DNA of 64,000 nt, taken from the NCBI GenBank assembly GCA_964007475.1, contig OZ023274.1:40665860-40729859 (forward strand). The letters run 5' to 3'. Below the pieces are notes generated by a model, which was not told where the DNA came from, did not search any database, and was given only the letters and a program-made list of their open reading frames with translations. Both the position numbers and the translations under genes were made by a program. This document shows, one piece after another, positions 34,065 to 45,822 of this stretch. The stretch comes from Hybos culiciformis (lineage: Eukaryota; Arthropoda; Insecta; Diptera; Hybotidae). The stretch's first letter is position 1. Every line of letters starts with the position of its first letter.

Positions 34065-35453
34065 TTGGAACGTAGTTCCTTAACAGACGCTCTTGTGGAA
34101 AAATTTATTAAAAATTTGAACACTAAGTGTCGCTAACATATGATAAACAAAAAAAAAAGTTAAAAAAAATTATTTTTTTTTTTTGAAATTTTGAAGTTTT
34201 TAAAAGTTATTTAAATTCACTATTGAATTTGAATGTTAAATTTAATTTGATTTTAAATATTTGTTTTTTTTTTTAATATAAAACAAAACAAAATAAATTT
34301 TCATATTATTATACGATATTTTTTTATTTTTTAAATAAAAAAAATAAACTCCCGTCGCTTAAAGCTTTTTTTTTTATTTTTTTTTTTCTCTTTCCAATTG
34401 GAAGTTTGAAATTGGATATTTGTTTCGCTTTTTATTGTTGTCTTGTCGCTTAGTGCAAAACAATGGTTGACTTTATTATGCTACAATGAAAATTTATTCA
34501 AATGCATAAAGATTGTTTTCCTTTCCAAACTTATTTTCTTATAATCTTATGATACATTAAAGAAATCCGTTCGTGCTATAAAAAAATTTATGTATTTAAA
34601 TATTTTTTAGTTATTTTAATAAATATTGTGTTCTTTGGTTTGCATTAATAATTAATGGAAATAAAACAAAAAGAATAGTAAACATCCAATAAAATTTATA
34701 AAATTAAAATCAAAAATTCTATCCTATCAATATTATCTCTACAAAATAATTCCGATGTTTCACATCTATCAAACGTCCTGCCGGCTCATGTGTTTTTTAT
34801 TGAACTTTGTATGAAAATTGATAAACTTAAATTTTATTTCAATTTATAAAATATTTATAAAATAAAATATTTAGAAAATATTAATTTTTTATTATTAACT
34901 AATTAATATTTTATAGTTCAAATAAAATTTAGATTTTCATACTAATTTCAATGTAAATAAAAATCTTGTATAATTTAGTCAGTATTATTTTGCCAATATA
35001 AAGGCGCTATTCGGTACCAAGGCAAGTCAAGTCGTCTGCCGGCTTTAGATATTTCGATACTTTGCCATTTTGGCTATGATATTTGTTTTTTTTGTGTTGC
35101 AAACAACCAAAACAAAAAATTAAAATTTATAAGTAAATTAACGATACCTGTTAATTTTTTTAAAATTTAAATAATGAGTCGACGCCGTCGCATTTTATAT
35201 GATTTGATGAAAGCTTAAATTTTATTTGATTTTATAAAATATTAATAAAATATTTAGAAAGTATTAATTTTTTATTATTAACTAATTAATATTTTATATT
35301 TCAAATAAAATTTAGATTTTCATACTAATTTCAATGTAAATAAATATAAATCTTGTATAATTTTGTCAATATAAAGGCGCTATTCGGTACCAAGTCAAGT
35401 CAAGTCATTAATTAAAATGAAAATTACTCATACGCAAAGGAACTACGTTCCAA
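34065..35453. mobile_element. Segment bounded by 17-bp inverted repeats, with an internal direct duplication
   Basis: TTGGAACGTAGTTCCTT occurs at 34065 and inverted at 35453. The core is itself quasi-palindromic (GGAAC-GTA-GTTCC), which weakens the inference. Inside, about 200 bases at 34827-35030 are repeated at 35214-35405 with roughly 90% identity. Both end in a phrase AAAGGCGCTATTCGGTACCA then AAGTCAAGTC. No target duplication was identified. It could be one transposon with internal duplication or two nested repeats. Confidence 0.5.
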
Positions 35454-36910
35454 TCGGGTGTCCCATGACAGCTCTTGTGTTTTTTTTAAACCCCAATACT
35501 CAGTAAACCATTTAACTGTTTCATTTTCCTTTCCTATATAATGACAATTTTAATAATTTGATCTTAATATTTTAATAATAAATAACTTAAAATTTGTCTT
35601 TTTCTTCAACATGATTAAATTGGCAAAAACTTAAATAATTTATTTTTTGTTTATATTTAACAATCTCAATAAAAGGAATAATACTTATTATTTTTTAATA
35701 AAAACCATTTCATTAAAAAATTTCCAATTTAATTAAAACTATAATTTTCGAAATCGGTTTGAAAAAACTTTGAACAATTCAGATAGTATAGTGTTTTATC
35801 TAACCGCACGGAAAGAGTTATCTATATAACAAACAAAAAAAACTTTTAAAATATTTCAAATGAAAATTTTTATTTTCAAAGTTTTAAAATCTAACAGGAA
35901 TAAATAATATATAGAAAATAAATAATTCCAAGGTATAAGAAGAATCAAGGAAGAATAAAATGTTGGCAAAGCAATTTTTAACAAGAAATTACTGTCTTAG
36001 AAGAAGAAAAAAAGTTCAAGACGTCCAAATGGTCTCTTCAAAGGATAAAAGTATTTTATTACCAATGAATAACAAAAAAAAAATCCTTATTAAATTTCAA
36101 AGGATTTTTATTCTTACTTATCTTTTATTCTTGATCATTTAATGATTTCATTGGTTCATTCAGTTTCAAAGTAAAGAATTTTGTGTCTCTACAATAGATA
36201 GACATTTGAACTAATATATTTATCGACGGTTCCGAAGAACGGAAGAAGACTAACTATTATAGAAGTTAGTTCACAAGTTAAAATTTAATCCATCTAATTA
36301 AAATTATGAAAACTGTTCTTTTTTCATTTCATTTAACTGTTCTTTTTCCATGCGGCGTCATGGGCTTATGGTAAAAAAAAAAGCGTTTTAATAATATAAT
36401 CACGATATTTTTTCCAACTTTAATTCACATAATTAAATAATAAATCAACGCTTTTATTCGGGAAGTTTTTAATCAGAATAAAAAATTTAATATTGTCAAA
36501 ATATACGGATGTTATATAGTTGTATTGTCAAAATAATTCTTGTAGGAACAAAAAGGACATTATACTATTCCAAGCAATTATTAGTATACCTAAAATTTTT
36601 TATTGCGAATTACGATTTTATTATTTCGTTTTGTTATTCTGTGTAGCTTTTTATTTTCAAAGTCTTTGTGGGTTAAAGATTATAATGATAACTTCTTTAT
36701 TTTTTTAAATTTTATGGTAAATTGACATAAATATTACTACAGAAACCAGATAAATAGATAAAAATTAAAAAAAAAAAAAAATAATATGGACACCAAGTAT
36801 AATGTTTCATTTAAAATTAATATGTATTATGATTTCATAACAAAATAGTTAAATAAAAAGAAATTCTCGATAATCAATTATTGATGTGACTTTCTCTATT
36901 ATAGATTTAC
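35454..36910. other. AT-rich stretch, no gene seen
   Basis: Short frames at 35960-36142 and 36520-36708 have A/T-driven composition and no recognised motif. Confidence 0.45.
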
Positions 36911-37010
36911 ATTTTTTTTTTTTTTTGGAGGCCCCATATGGTGATATGGGATTGTCATTGTCCTATGAGGATGTTTTCGGTCCTAGATTCGTTTCCTATC
37001 TTGATTTGAT
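36911..37010 (-). mobile_element. 3-prime end of a poly(A) retroelement, 5-prime truncated
   Basis: On the minus strand a locally GC-richer segment ends AATCCCATATCACCATATGG then GGCCTCC, followed by about 16 A residues (36911-36926). This is the layout of a truncated LINE or SINE 3-prime end. The terminal hairpin CCCATAT-CACC-ATATGGG may be the reverse-transcriptase recognition structure. Family unknown. Confidence 0.5.
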
Positions 37011-38579
37011 TCAATACAAGTTTATAACTTTCCAAATTCAGAACAAAAATAAATAAGAATTATGCTTTTTAAAATTGTTAATAAATTTAAGAGTTTTGAT
37101 ATTATTCTTTGTTGCCATAGTTAAACATTATTATTACATATTTCTTGTTTTTAAATCCAAGAAAAAGAAAAATCTTTGAATTATTTTTATTTACATTTTT
37201 AATTTTTATCTCTTCTGGAATTTTTTTTAGTTGTACAAATTTTCTTGGATTCTCAGAATATTATCCATAAACATTTTTTTAAATCTAAAGACATTTAGAG
37301 TATTATTTAAATAACTATGATTATTTTCAATGAGACTATATTTGACAAAAGAGCCTTGTAATTGTAATCTTTTATACCTTGGCTTACAAGATTTTTTCAA
37401 TTTATACGTTATTTTATAAATATAAAAAAAAATTCTTTTAAAATTATGAGAGTTCAAAACATCAAATTTTTTGATTGAAAAAAAGAGAAATTATTTCATC
37501 AAATCTCATTATATCGAGCTTGAAAGCAATACTTTGTTTTCTAAAAGAATTAAAGGAAACCTACTCTAAATTTATAACGACATACCGTTTTCCTTTGTGA
37601 CATTTAGTTACATATATAACTTCAAAAATGAAATAGGTTGATAAAAAAATAAGAACCACGTAATATTTTCATATATTCCAGAAACAGATTTTATTCATTA
37701 AAAATTTTATACTAATTGATAATATTCTCGGGGGTTATTTTCGCGTAACAATGGAATTTTAGTTATTATGAAAATTTAGTGCAAATATTTTTCACAGAAC
37801 TTTAAAATTTTTGTTAGCTATTAGGTTGTTCCAAGTGCTTAATTAGTTCAATTTGAAAAAATTCAGAATAAGGATTTTATTCTGAACAATTTCCAAGAAT
37901 TCTTTTTCTCGTATTACAGAAAAATTTTATACCATGAAAAAAACTTTTGAATAGTTATAAAAGAAAATGAACGATATGATGAAGAATTTAAAATAATCAT
38001 GGCAGCAGGTAACCAATCTTGCCTTATATCCTTGATTATGATGGCGCATACCTGCCATATAAAACTAAAACGTACGAATATCAAAACTTTCGTTTATTTT
38101 ATTTTATTTTAACAGCTCTCTCAGAATAAATAAACTTTAAAATAATCCATTTAAAAAAAAAAAATAACCATGTTTGCATTTTTTTTTCTAATAGACTTTC
38201 TTTTTATCAAAATACACCTGTTAAACATGAATTATTATTCTATTTTTTTTTTAAAGAAGAATTTGTTAAATAAAAAAATAAAATGCTTTTACCTAACATT
38301 GAAAAACAGTGGAAAATACAAAAATTTCAATTTCGAATTTTGATTTTCTCAATTGCCTTGTTATTTTTTTGATTAATATAAAAACAAAATAACACTTTTC
38401 ATAAAAAAAAAAACTAAAATAGAATAGGGATATGAATACATATATTTGGCAAACTAACTCAGATATGTAACTTGATTAATATAGAGAACATGGAAGCAAC
38501 AATATTTTTTTTTATTTATGAGTTAAGAGTGGAAATTTAATCAAATATTAACTTAACTGATAAATTTCAATTAATAAAC
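37011..38579. other. AT-rich stretch with one doubtful short ORF
   Basis: A plus-strand frame from about 37955 to 38125 stays open for ~53 codons (including NERYDEEFKIIMAAGNQSCL), slightly less A/T-biased than its neighbours. There is no start or splice support. The remainder shows nothing. Confidence 0.35.
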
Positions 38580-39086
38580 TTTAATGCGTTGGGGATCGTT
38601 ATGTTGTATTTAGTGCCATAGAATTTAGATCACTAAATGGAGTATTATATGCGTCAATACACATGCAATCATTTAGATGCATCTGCGTAAATAATGAAAA
38701 AATTTAGATGCATCAGCGTAAATAATGAAATCATTTAGAATGTTTCGTATTGAATATTACGTAATACCAAACAAACATAATATCTCTCACAATATTTCAA
38801 TACAGCCAAATACAAAAAAAAAAAAAGAGAAAAAATGTGAAGAAAAAATATTCTCTCTATGCAACTACCTCTCCCCTACGTATTAAAACAGTATATTGGA
38901 TATGTAAACAAAATTTGTTATACAACTCGTTCTGTATTTACAAAAAAATACATTGACACTTGTCAATTTATATCACTCGACCTTCGGTCTCGTGATATAA
39001 GTATTGACTCGTGTCAATGTATTTTCGTGTATACAAAACTCTTAATTAATAACAAATTTAGTTTACATATACAATAATCTACTATT
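38580..39086 (+). mobile_element. FB palindromic repeat, copy 4
   Basis: Left end TTAATGCGTTGGGGATCG, the ATGCGTCAATACACATGC block, and a two-unit minisatellite of TTTAGATGCATCTGCGTAAA (38668-38735). Next come TCACAATATTTCAATACAGC with an A-run, then the hairpin beginning ACAGTATATTGGATATGTAA. The innermost palindrome is TATCACTCGACC-TTC-GGTCTCGTGATA (mismatched in the arms), and the right end ATCTACTATT is at 39086. It is very close to copy 5 at 50.4 kb, so the two form one subfamily, while copies 1-3 form another. Confidence 0.88.
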
Positions 39087-40222
39087 ATCGAACAAAATGA
39101 AATTTTTGCAAGTAAATGCATAAAAGAAAATACATTATGTTCAGGTGTATACTTCATTACGATGTTACGATCAAAAACAACACTGCTAAACAAACAGACA
39201 AAAATTGAATTTAATCGTATAAATCCTATACTTTAACTTACCGTGTTGGAAATTTATGTATGTTTATTATTATTATCAAATTTTTTATTAACAATAAATG
39301 GGATCGGATCCAATTTTGATATGAAATTTTAAATTGATTTTTTTGCTTGTTTAATAGATAGAAATACAATTTTTCCTGTTTATGTTTTATAGAAAAATAT
39401 TTGTGTTGTGTGTAAAGAAATATCGATTTTCTTTTTAAAACATTTTGTAGGTGAGTGACAATTGAATGACAGGAACAAATATACAAATATTATTAAATTA
39501 TCAAAATAGATATAGTTTTATTTCAAATATTTGAAAAAGTGATTTTTATTTATATGCCTATGTATATTGTACCAATAATTGTACATATTATAAAAACAAA
39601 TTATGTTTAACATCAAACTGAAAATATTTGTGTAATTTGGGAAAACAGTATGGGTTTCAATTTAGTGTTGAAATTGTACAAAGAATTAAAAAAATGTATT
39701 TATAAAAAACAAGCCAGAAGGAAAATTTTTTGTGTACCTTTTTTTTTATATACCTACCTACTGTGATACTTCTACACTACGGAAATATAATTATCAAAGG
39801 AATCGATAGATTCCATTTTGAATTTACTTTCATCTTATTTAAAAAAAAAAAAAGGTACACGTCTCTTTTTGAAAATATAAAGTATATCCTTAAACATTAA
39901 CATTACTAATAAACTTTATTAGATTCTGTAAAACCGAAATAAACAATAATGGTATATAGCCTAAAAGTATTGAAGTTTATTTTAAATCTTATCAAACTCA
40001 ATCTTATACCCTTATAATTAACATAAAATTTTGTTTTTTTTATATTTCTAGAAAGGATATTCCTTATCTTTTAATCCCTTGCTATATCTGAAAAATTTAT
40101 AGAGTATACAATAATTCAAAATTTATTATTGTCATCATAATAAAAATTAACATAGTTGTAAATTTGTTATTTATTAAAATATATACGTACTATAATAAAA
40201 AACGATAAGATATATATATATA
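39087..40222. other. AT-rich stretch, no gene seen
   Basis: No supported feature apart from a TA-dinucleotide run at 40209-40229 just before the hAT element. Confidence 0.5.
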
Positions 40223-41101
40223 TATATAAACAGGCCCATATAGAGGGGGGGTCAGCAGGGCCATATGGCATGGGCCCCCGATTTTTGGGGCCCCAATTTA
40301 AAAAAAATCAGCAAATTTGTAGCTTTCTATATTAGAAAATCTGTTAAAATTTATTCACTTAGCAGAAAAAAGTTCTATATAGTATATATAGGCTTTGGTT
40401 TTAAAAAATATTAGAAATATGGAACACTATCTTAGAATCATGTCCTGTGTTCTTGGTTCTGAAATATCTGGATTCTCAAGGCGGTTTAAATCATTGCATG
40501 AAAATTGCAATTTATTTAAAGTTGTTTTGGTATTTGAAGATTATATCTGAGAAAGAAATAAAAGTTTCAGCGAATCGGTTGTTAGAAAAATACTCAAAGG
40601 AAATTTCTATTGAAATAATTGATGAATTTATATTTTTAAAGAATATTTATAGAACTAACTTTGACAATAGATCCATTACCTGAAAATTTACTAAAAAAAA
40701 CATTCTTGAAACGATTTTAATACAGCGGTTTCCAAATTTGCCAATTATTGTTAGAATATTTTCGAATCGAACCGTTGCTTTCGCTGAAAGAAGCTTTAGT
40801 ACCTTGAAAAGAATAAAAAAATTTAAGAGATCGCCAATGTTTCAAGAAAGACTAAATGTTTTCTCAAACCTAAATACAAATTGTGAATATACACGAAAGC
40901 TTGATTTTTCCCAAAATTATTAAGGAATTTGCCAATTTTAAAGAGGGTATAAGGCCTTTTTAAAATTATTTTATATTATTTTATTTTAATACATAATTTT
41001 CTTGGATTTTTTTATAATTAAACTAAATTGAGGGGTATAGCGCCCCCAAAAAAATTTTGGACCCGGGCCTCATTGAAGCTCTCTCAGGGCCTGTATATAA
41101 A
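40223..41101 (+). mobile_element. Internally deleted hAT element with perfect 8-bp duplication
   Basis: The element proper is 40231-41093 (863 bp), with ends CAGGCCC and GGGCCTG, flanked by TATATAAA on both sides (40223-40230 and 41094-41101). Next to each end lie matching GGGCCC/GGGGCCCC-rich segments. It carries the C-terminal part of a hAT transposase on the plus strand. Most of the transposase is deleted, so it cannot move itself. Confidence 0.93.
40447..40923 (+). pseudogene. hAT transposase C-terminus (ZMYM1-like type), broken
   Basis: One reading frame encodes EKEIKVSANRLLEKYSKEIS, IDEFIFLKN and RFPNLPIIVRIFSNRTVAFA then ERSFSTLKRIKKFKRS and FQERLNV. This matches the hAT dimerisation domain, whose usual form is PNL...LRI...PVTVASAERSFSKLK.IK...RS.M.QERL. 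A TGA at 40681-40683 interrupts the frame about 19 codons before that domain. The region in front resembles the helical segment that precedes it in ZMYM1-like hAT proteins. The zinc-binding, RNase H-like catalytic and insertion parts are absent. The stop and large deletion make it non-functional. Confidence 0.9.
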
Positions 41102-44100
41102 CATTATGTCTAATGTCCTTCTGACTTTCTTGTTTTCTAATCATAAATTTAACCACATTTAAAGAAAGGTTAACGTATTATAATTTATACATAGTATATA
41201 TTTTATACACAGAACAATTATTTCAGTTACATCGTTACATCGTCTAATCATTCAAGGTTAAAGATAAAGTATCATTGTAATTTATTCAAGTCTCATTTTA
41301 CTCAGGGTCAATATCAAGAACTTTTAGCATTATTATATATTTCCGTGAAGGATTTTCTTTCTCTTATAAAAAAAAAAATATTGTAGTATCGATATAAAGC
41401 CGTGTCATGATAAAAATCTTGTATAGAGACAAAAATCTTAACAAATGTAAACATATAGAAAATATTCTTCTCGGCTGTTTATATAGTTGGTACTAGAAAT
41501 ACATCTCTGTGGCTTGAAACAAAAAAAAAAAAGACCACATGAAATTGAAACAAAATATGTGTAATTGTATATTTTTATAAGAACAATGCTTGAAACAGGG
41601 AACACACATGATTTTTTGGAAAATTTCTACATTGTGAAATGTATGTCCAAAAAATGTATTCTTCTTTTAATAATATTATAAGTTTAGGTTTTTTTTTTTT
41701 TGGAATTTACCTTAAAAGAAATTTTAATCTTACCTTAAATAGGTCGTTTTTGTTTTAAAATACATAAAAGATTATTATGTTTAAAAAAAAAACATAGTAT
41801 TTTGAACTCTGTTTTCTTTGTGTCATTGCACATGATATTTTCAAAACATTAAGTGGTTTACTTTCATGAAAAACTTTTATTTTTTAGCATTCTATGCGGT
41901 GGATTTAAAATAGGGTAATAAAAAAAATAAAAATCACAAACATAAATATTTCACATAATATAGGAAACATATTTGAAATTCCAATTTCCGAATTTAAAAA
42001 AAAAAAAAAATACAACATTAAATAAGAAAATGTTCTATTTTGTTCTTCAGTTTTATTTTTGTTAAAAAACATTAAAGGATGTCAATAAAATCGTAAAATT
42101 AAATTAATATTATCATTATGTCAGACAATGTAATAAGAGAATAATTCTATGTGTATTTTATTTACAAAGTTCAATAAAATTATGAGAAATAACGTTTTAG
42201 AATCCAAAAGAAATATAAATATAATTATTATATATGTATATGAATAATATTATCAAAACAAGATGTTTAATATCTTTAGTTAAGTCACACCACAGACTCT
42301 AAAAAAAAATTAATGGACGCACGTATATGATATGTATGTAATATAAAATTAAAGTATTTTGATATAACGTGACGCTCGTCAATTAACTAAATAGAGTTTT
42401 TTTTTGTTCACCTCCAAAAATTACATAAATAAACAAATAATTTGAAGATATTTTTAAAGATATTTTTAAAGATATATCTTTATGGTATCATTTACCCCGA
42501 AAAAAAATAAATTCTTAATATAAAACAGGAAAGGTAATACTCTTATTAAAAAAGCAAAAAAAAAAAAAAACCTATTAAAAATTTTATGTTAAAAAAATCT
42601 TATTTTTATTAATATGTATTACTAAATGTAAAACTTAAGGACATTCTCTGTATATTTATATACAAACAGAATTATTAAATTTATAAAGAAATTATGGGTG
42701 TCGGTGTTGGCCTGGGTGTCATAAAAAAAATATAATTTTATTTGCGAAAAACGCTATTACTGAATTGTGTCCACTGTATAGCATTTAAAAGCAAAATTTA
42801 AAAAAATTTTCGCGCAAAATAAATAAAAGCAAGGTACAATTTCTTGAGTGTTTTATATTTGTTTTCATACTATGATAGTTTTTTTCTAAGTATTTATGAC
42901 AGTAAAAGAAAGTCCCTTAGCAGCATTACATAATTCTTATAATTTTCAGTCTAAATTTTCGTTTCAATTTTTTATCTTATTTTGAATTTTATTTTTTTCT
43001 ATCTATTTGAAAATTTCACACTAATGTATCTATCTACCTGTATGTACATTTTTATTCCCTGTGGATATTTATCTTTTTTTACATTTTTTTTTTTACGGAA
43101 GCTGTGAAGAATTAACATGACACAAAAAAGTCTAAAATAAATAAAAAACAGCAATTAAATAAAAAAGAAAAACGTTAAACTAGAAACTATATAAAGATAA
43201 ATAGATCAAATTTTTGAAATTTTTTATTTTTTATTAATAAACATTGTTTATCCATCATCGTTTTCTCACATATCGTAATTAAATCGGTGTTCGTGGATGC
43301 CAAATATAATTAGAGAATTGAGAAAGATTAGAGAGAAAAAAAAAATGAAAAATAGAAATGGGTATCCAATATTAAAAATTAAAAAACAACATTTTCTAAA
43401 TTCCTATACTGTTTTATCTTGATGTATTTAATTTATGGTAAAACTTTATAAAACATTACAAAAAATGTCAAAAAATTTATTTGTAACAACCAGTTAAATC
43501 TATTATTATTATTTCTATATTTAAATTATTTAAATTTTGAAATATTTTACTTAATGTGCTGATTTATGTTAACGTTCCGTACCTAAGCCTTTCAATATTT
43601 TTTGCGCTTAAAGTCAAAATGTTTTCAATATTTTTTCACGCATAAAATTAAAATTGATAGGTGTAAAATTTAATCTTAATTTATGAAAATAAATAAATAT
43701 ATATAATTATATGTATAAGTTTCATTTTCCAATAAATTATTTAATCAATCATTGAAAAAAAATTATTTATCAAAAAAAAATTTAATAAATTTCAATTTAT
43801 GTAGTAAAATAATTTCTTTCTGTTGATTAATTAATGAATTTTTTGTACATATTTTGTGCGAAGAAAAATATTTAACTAAATTTAATATAAATTTTTTGGT
43901 TGTGTAAATTAATCATAAAAATGTTCAAACAATGAAATATTTATTAAACAATTTGTAAAAATATAGATTTCTATTTATATTAACCAGATAGAAAAATTAA
44001 TAATAATAATATAAGGAATTTAACATTACCACAAAGAATTGGGAAACTTTAAGTGTTATAAGAAGGTTACAATACATTTATTCAGAAAAATTCATTAATT

Positions 44101-44279
44101 AAATTTTACTATAGTCCTATTAACCTAAAACTTAAAATTCTATTTTGTGCACAAAATGTTCAAAAATTTGATTTAAATTAGACCGAGTATATATTCGAGA
44201 TATTGGGATTTGGATTAAATTTTTAAATGAGACAATAATACAATTTTTAATTTCATGTTTCAAAAATTGAGAAAAAACT
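41102..44279. other. AT-rich stretch, no gene seen
   Basis: Homopolymer-rich sequence over 3 kb. A short GT-rich phrase near 42693-42720 and nothing else of note. Confidence 0.5.
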
Positions 44280-44299
44280 ATTTTTTTAGAAAATTATTT

Positions 44300-44950
44300 T
44301 CCTTTTCGAGGCCACAATTATTGAGGCCACAATTATTGAGGCCACAATTATTATTAACTCGTACACGAATTTGTCTGTCTGTATCTTTACTATTTTCGAC
44401 CCACTTTTCGAGCTGAAATTTGGCACACAGGTTCATGTCGCGTGACCTATCTAAATTTGAACCGGAAATTTCCATGGAAAACCCGGTGAAAAAGAGAAAA
44501 AAGATTAGAAAATGTGGTACAAATTTGATTAGTGATAAATCCGTTTTAGGAAAAATGCAGAGTTTTCCGATTTTTCCGAACGAAATTTTCGGAATTTTCC
44601 GACTTTTCCGGAAAATTTTCCGGTAAACAATTTTCTAAATTATGCAGGATCAAGTTCCCTATCAACTGGCATCATCACTTTCTCTCCGACAATGATGAAA
44701 ACTTGCAGAAAAAATCGAGGAAAATTGATGTAAAACGCTTTTCCGGAGTTTTTCCGACCAAGGAATCGTTTGAGCGTTTTGCAACCTGAGACAAAGTTGT
44801 AGAGCGAAATGAGTTGCATAAAGTTGCTTTTGTGGAAAACTCCATGGAAAACCCGGAAAACCGGGAAAATCATCGGGAAAATTTTCATCGATATGACTAG
44901 TGAAAACTTGCAGGAAAAATCGAAAAAAATTTGTAATAACAATTTAGTTA
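44300..44950. repeat. GC-richer dispersed repeat block
   Basis: Starts with three tandem copies of GAGGCCACAATTATT (44309-44352). It continues with TTTGTCTGTCTGTATCTTTA and GAGCTGAAATTTGGCACACA, wording common in invertebrate dispersed repeats. It ends in a stretch dense in TTTTCCGGAAAA-like words (44560-44890, several GGAAAACCCGG motifs). Frames at 44420-44626, 44278-44475 and 44640-44942 overlap on both strands and have no recognised family. Probably a decayed transposon. Confidence 0.5.
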
Positions 44951-45195
44951 CCGTGAAAAAGGCAGAAAATAAAAATAAGTAAAAAACGAGTTTTCAAACA
45001 AAACTGAGGGCAAGACGTGCTTATAATAGCTTTGATGAACGCTTGTAACCTCACATCTTTTTTACTCCTGAAAATATGTACTTAAGCATTTAGATACACA
45101 AATCAAGATTTAAATCGTTAAATGGATTAAAATATTTTCTAAACTATATATGTACATACATTTTAAATCGATGCTTTTAGTATGATATCTGTGAA

Positions 45196-45822
45196 TAAAA
45201 TAGTCTAAGAGCTCGCAACGTTTTTGGAACGTGATTTTAGCAAGGCTCATTTTTTAATATATTGTTCCATGCTACGGTGCAGTACCCATAAGGGTAGTCT
45301 GGCTGTAAGATGACGTTGCGTTTACCCGTGGGAGCAGATCCAGGTAGGTCAAAGAAAAAATGCAAAATTACGTGATAATAGCACGATTTCTAGTTATGTC
45401 ACGTGATTGTGCTTATTATATGAAATGTTAATGCATCATTGCCAGACGGCTTCGGAGTTGTTAAAACCGTGCCAGACCTTGATTTATAACAAAACAAAAC
45501 ATCAATTTCACGTCATTTTAGCAAGGTTGAAATTTTTATATGTTATAGATTGGATCTTATATAGACTACATCCAATTTGCCAGACGGAAATACCGTTGCT
45601 AAATGGATGCCAGACCTATGTCATTTAAAAGCAATCTGTTTTTTTCATGTAATTTTGCATTTTTTTTACCTACTTGGTTCTGCTCCCACGGGTAAACGCA
45701 ACGTCGTCTGACAGCCAGACTACCTTTATATGTCCTGCACCGTAGCATGGAACATTATATTAAAAAATGAGCCTTGCTAAAATCACGTGATTTCTTACGT
45801 TGCGAGCTCTTGGACTAAAATA
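45196..45822. mobile_element. 613-bp MITE with ~180-bp terminal inverted repeats
   Basis: Element 45203-45815 begins GTC(T/C)AAGAGCTCGCAACG at both ends. The inverted arms run inward for about 180 bases with roughly 90% identity, including ATTTTAGCAAGGCTCATTTT and GTTGCGTTTACCCGTGGGAG. It is flanked by TAAAATA on both sides (45196-45202 and 45816-45822). The short centre contains a direct repeat of GCCAGACGG...TGCCAGACCT at 45440-45479 and 45579-45618. No coding capacity beyond a 73-codon chance frame. The 7-bp duplication does not settle a superfamily. Confidence 0.9.
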
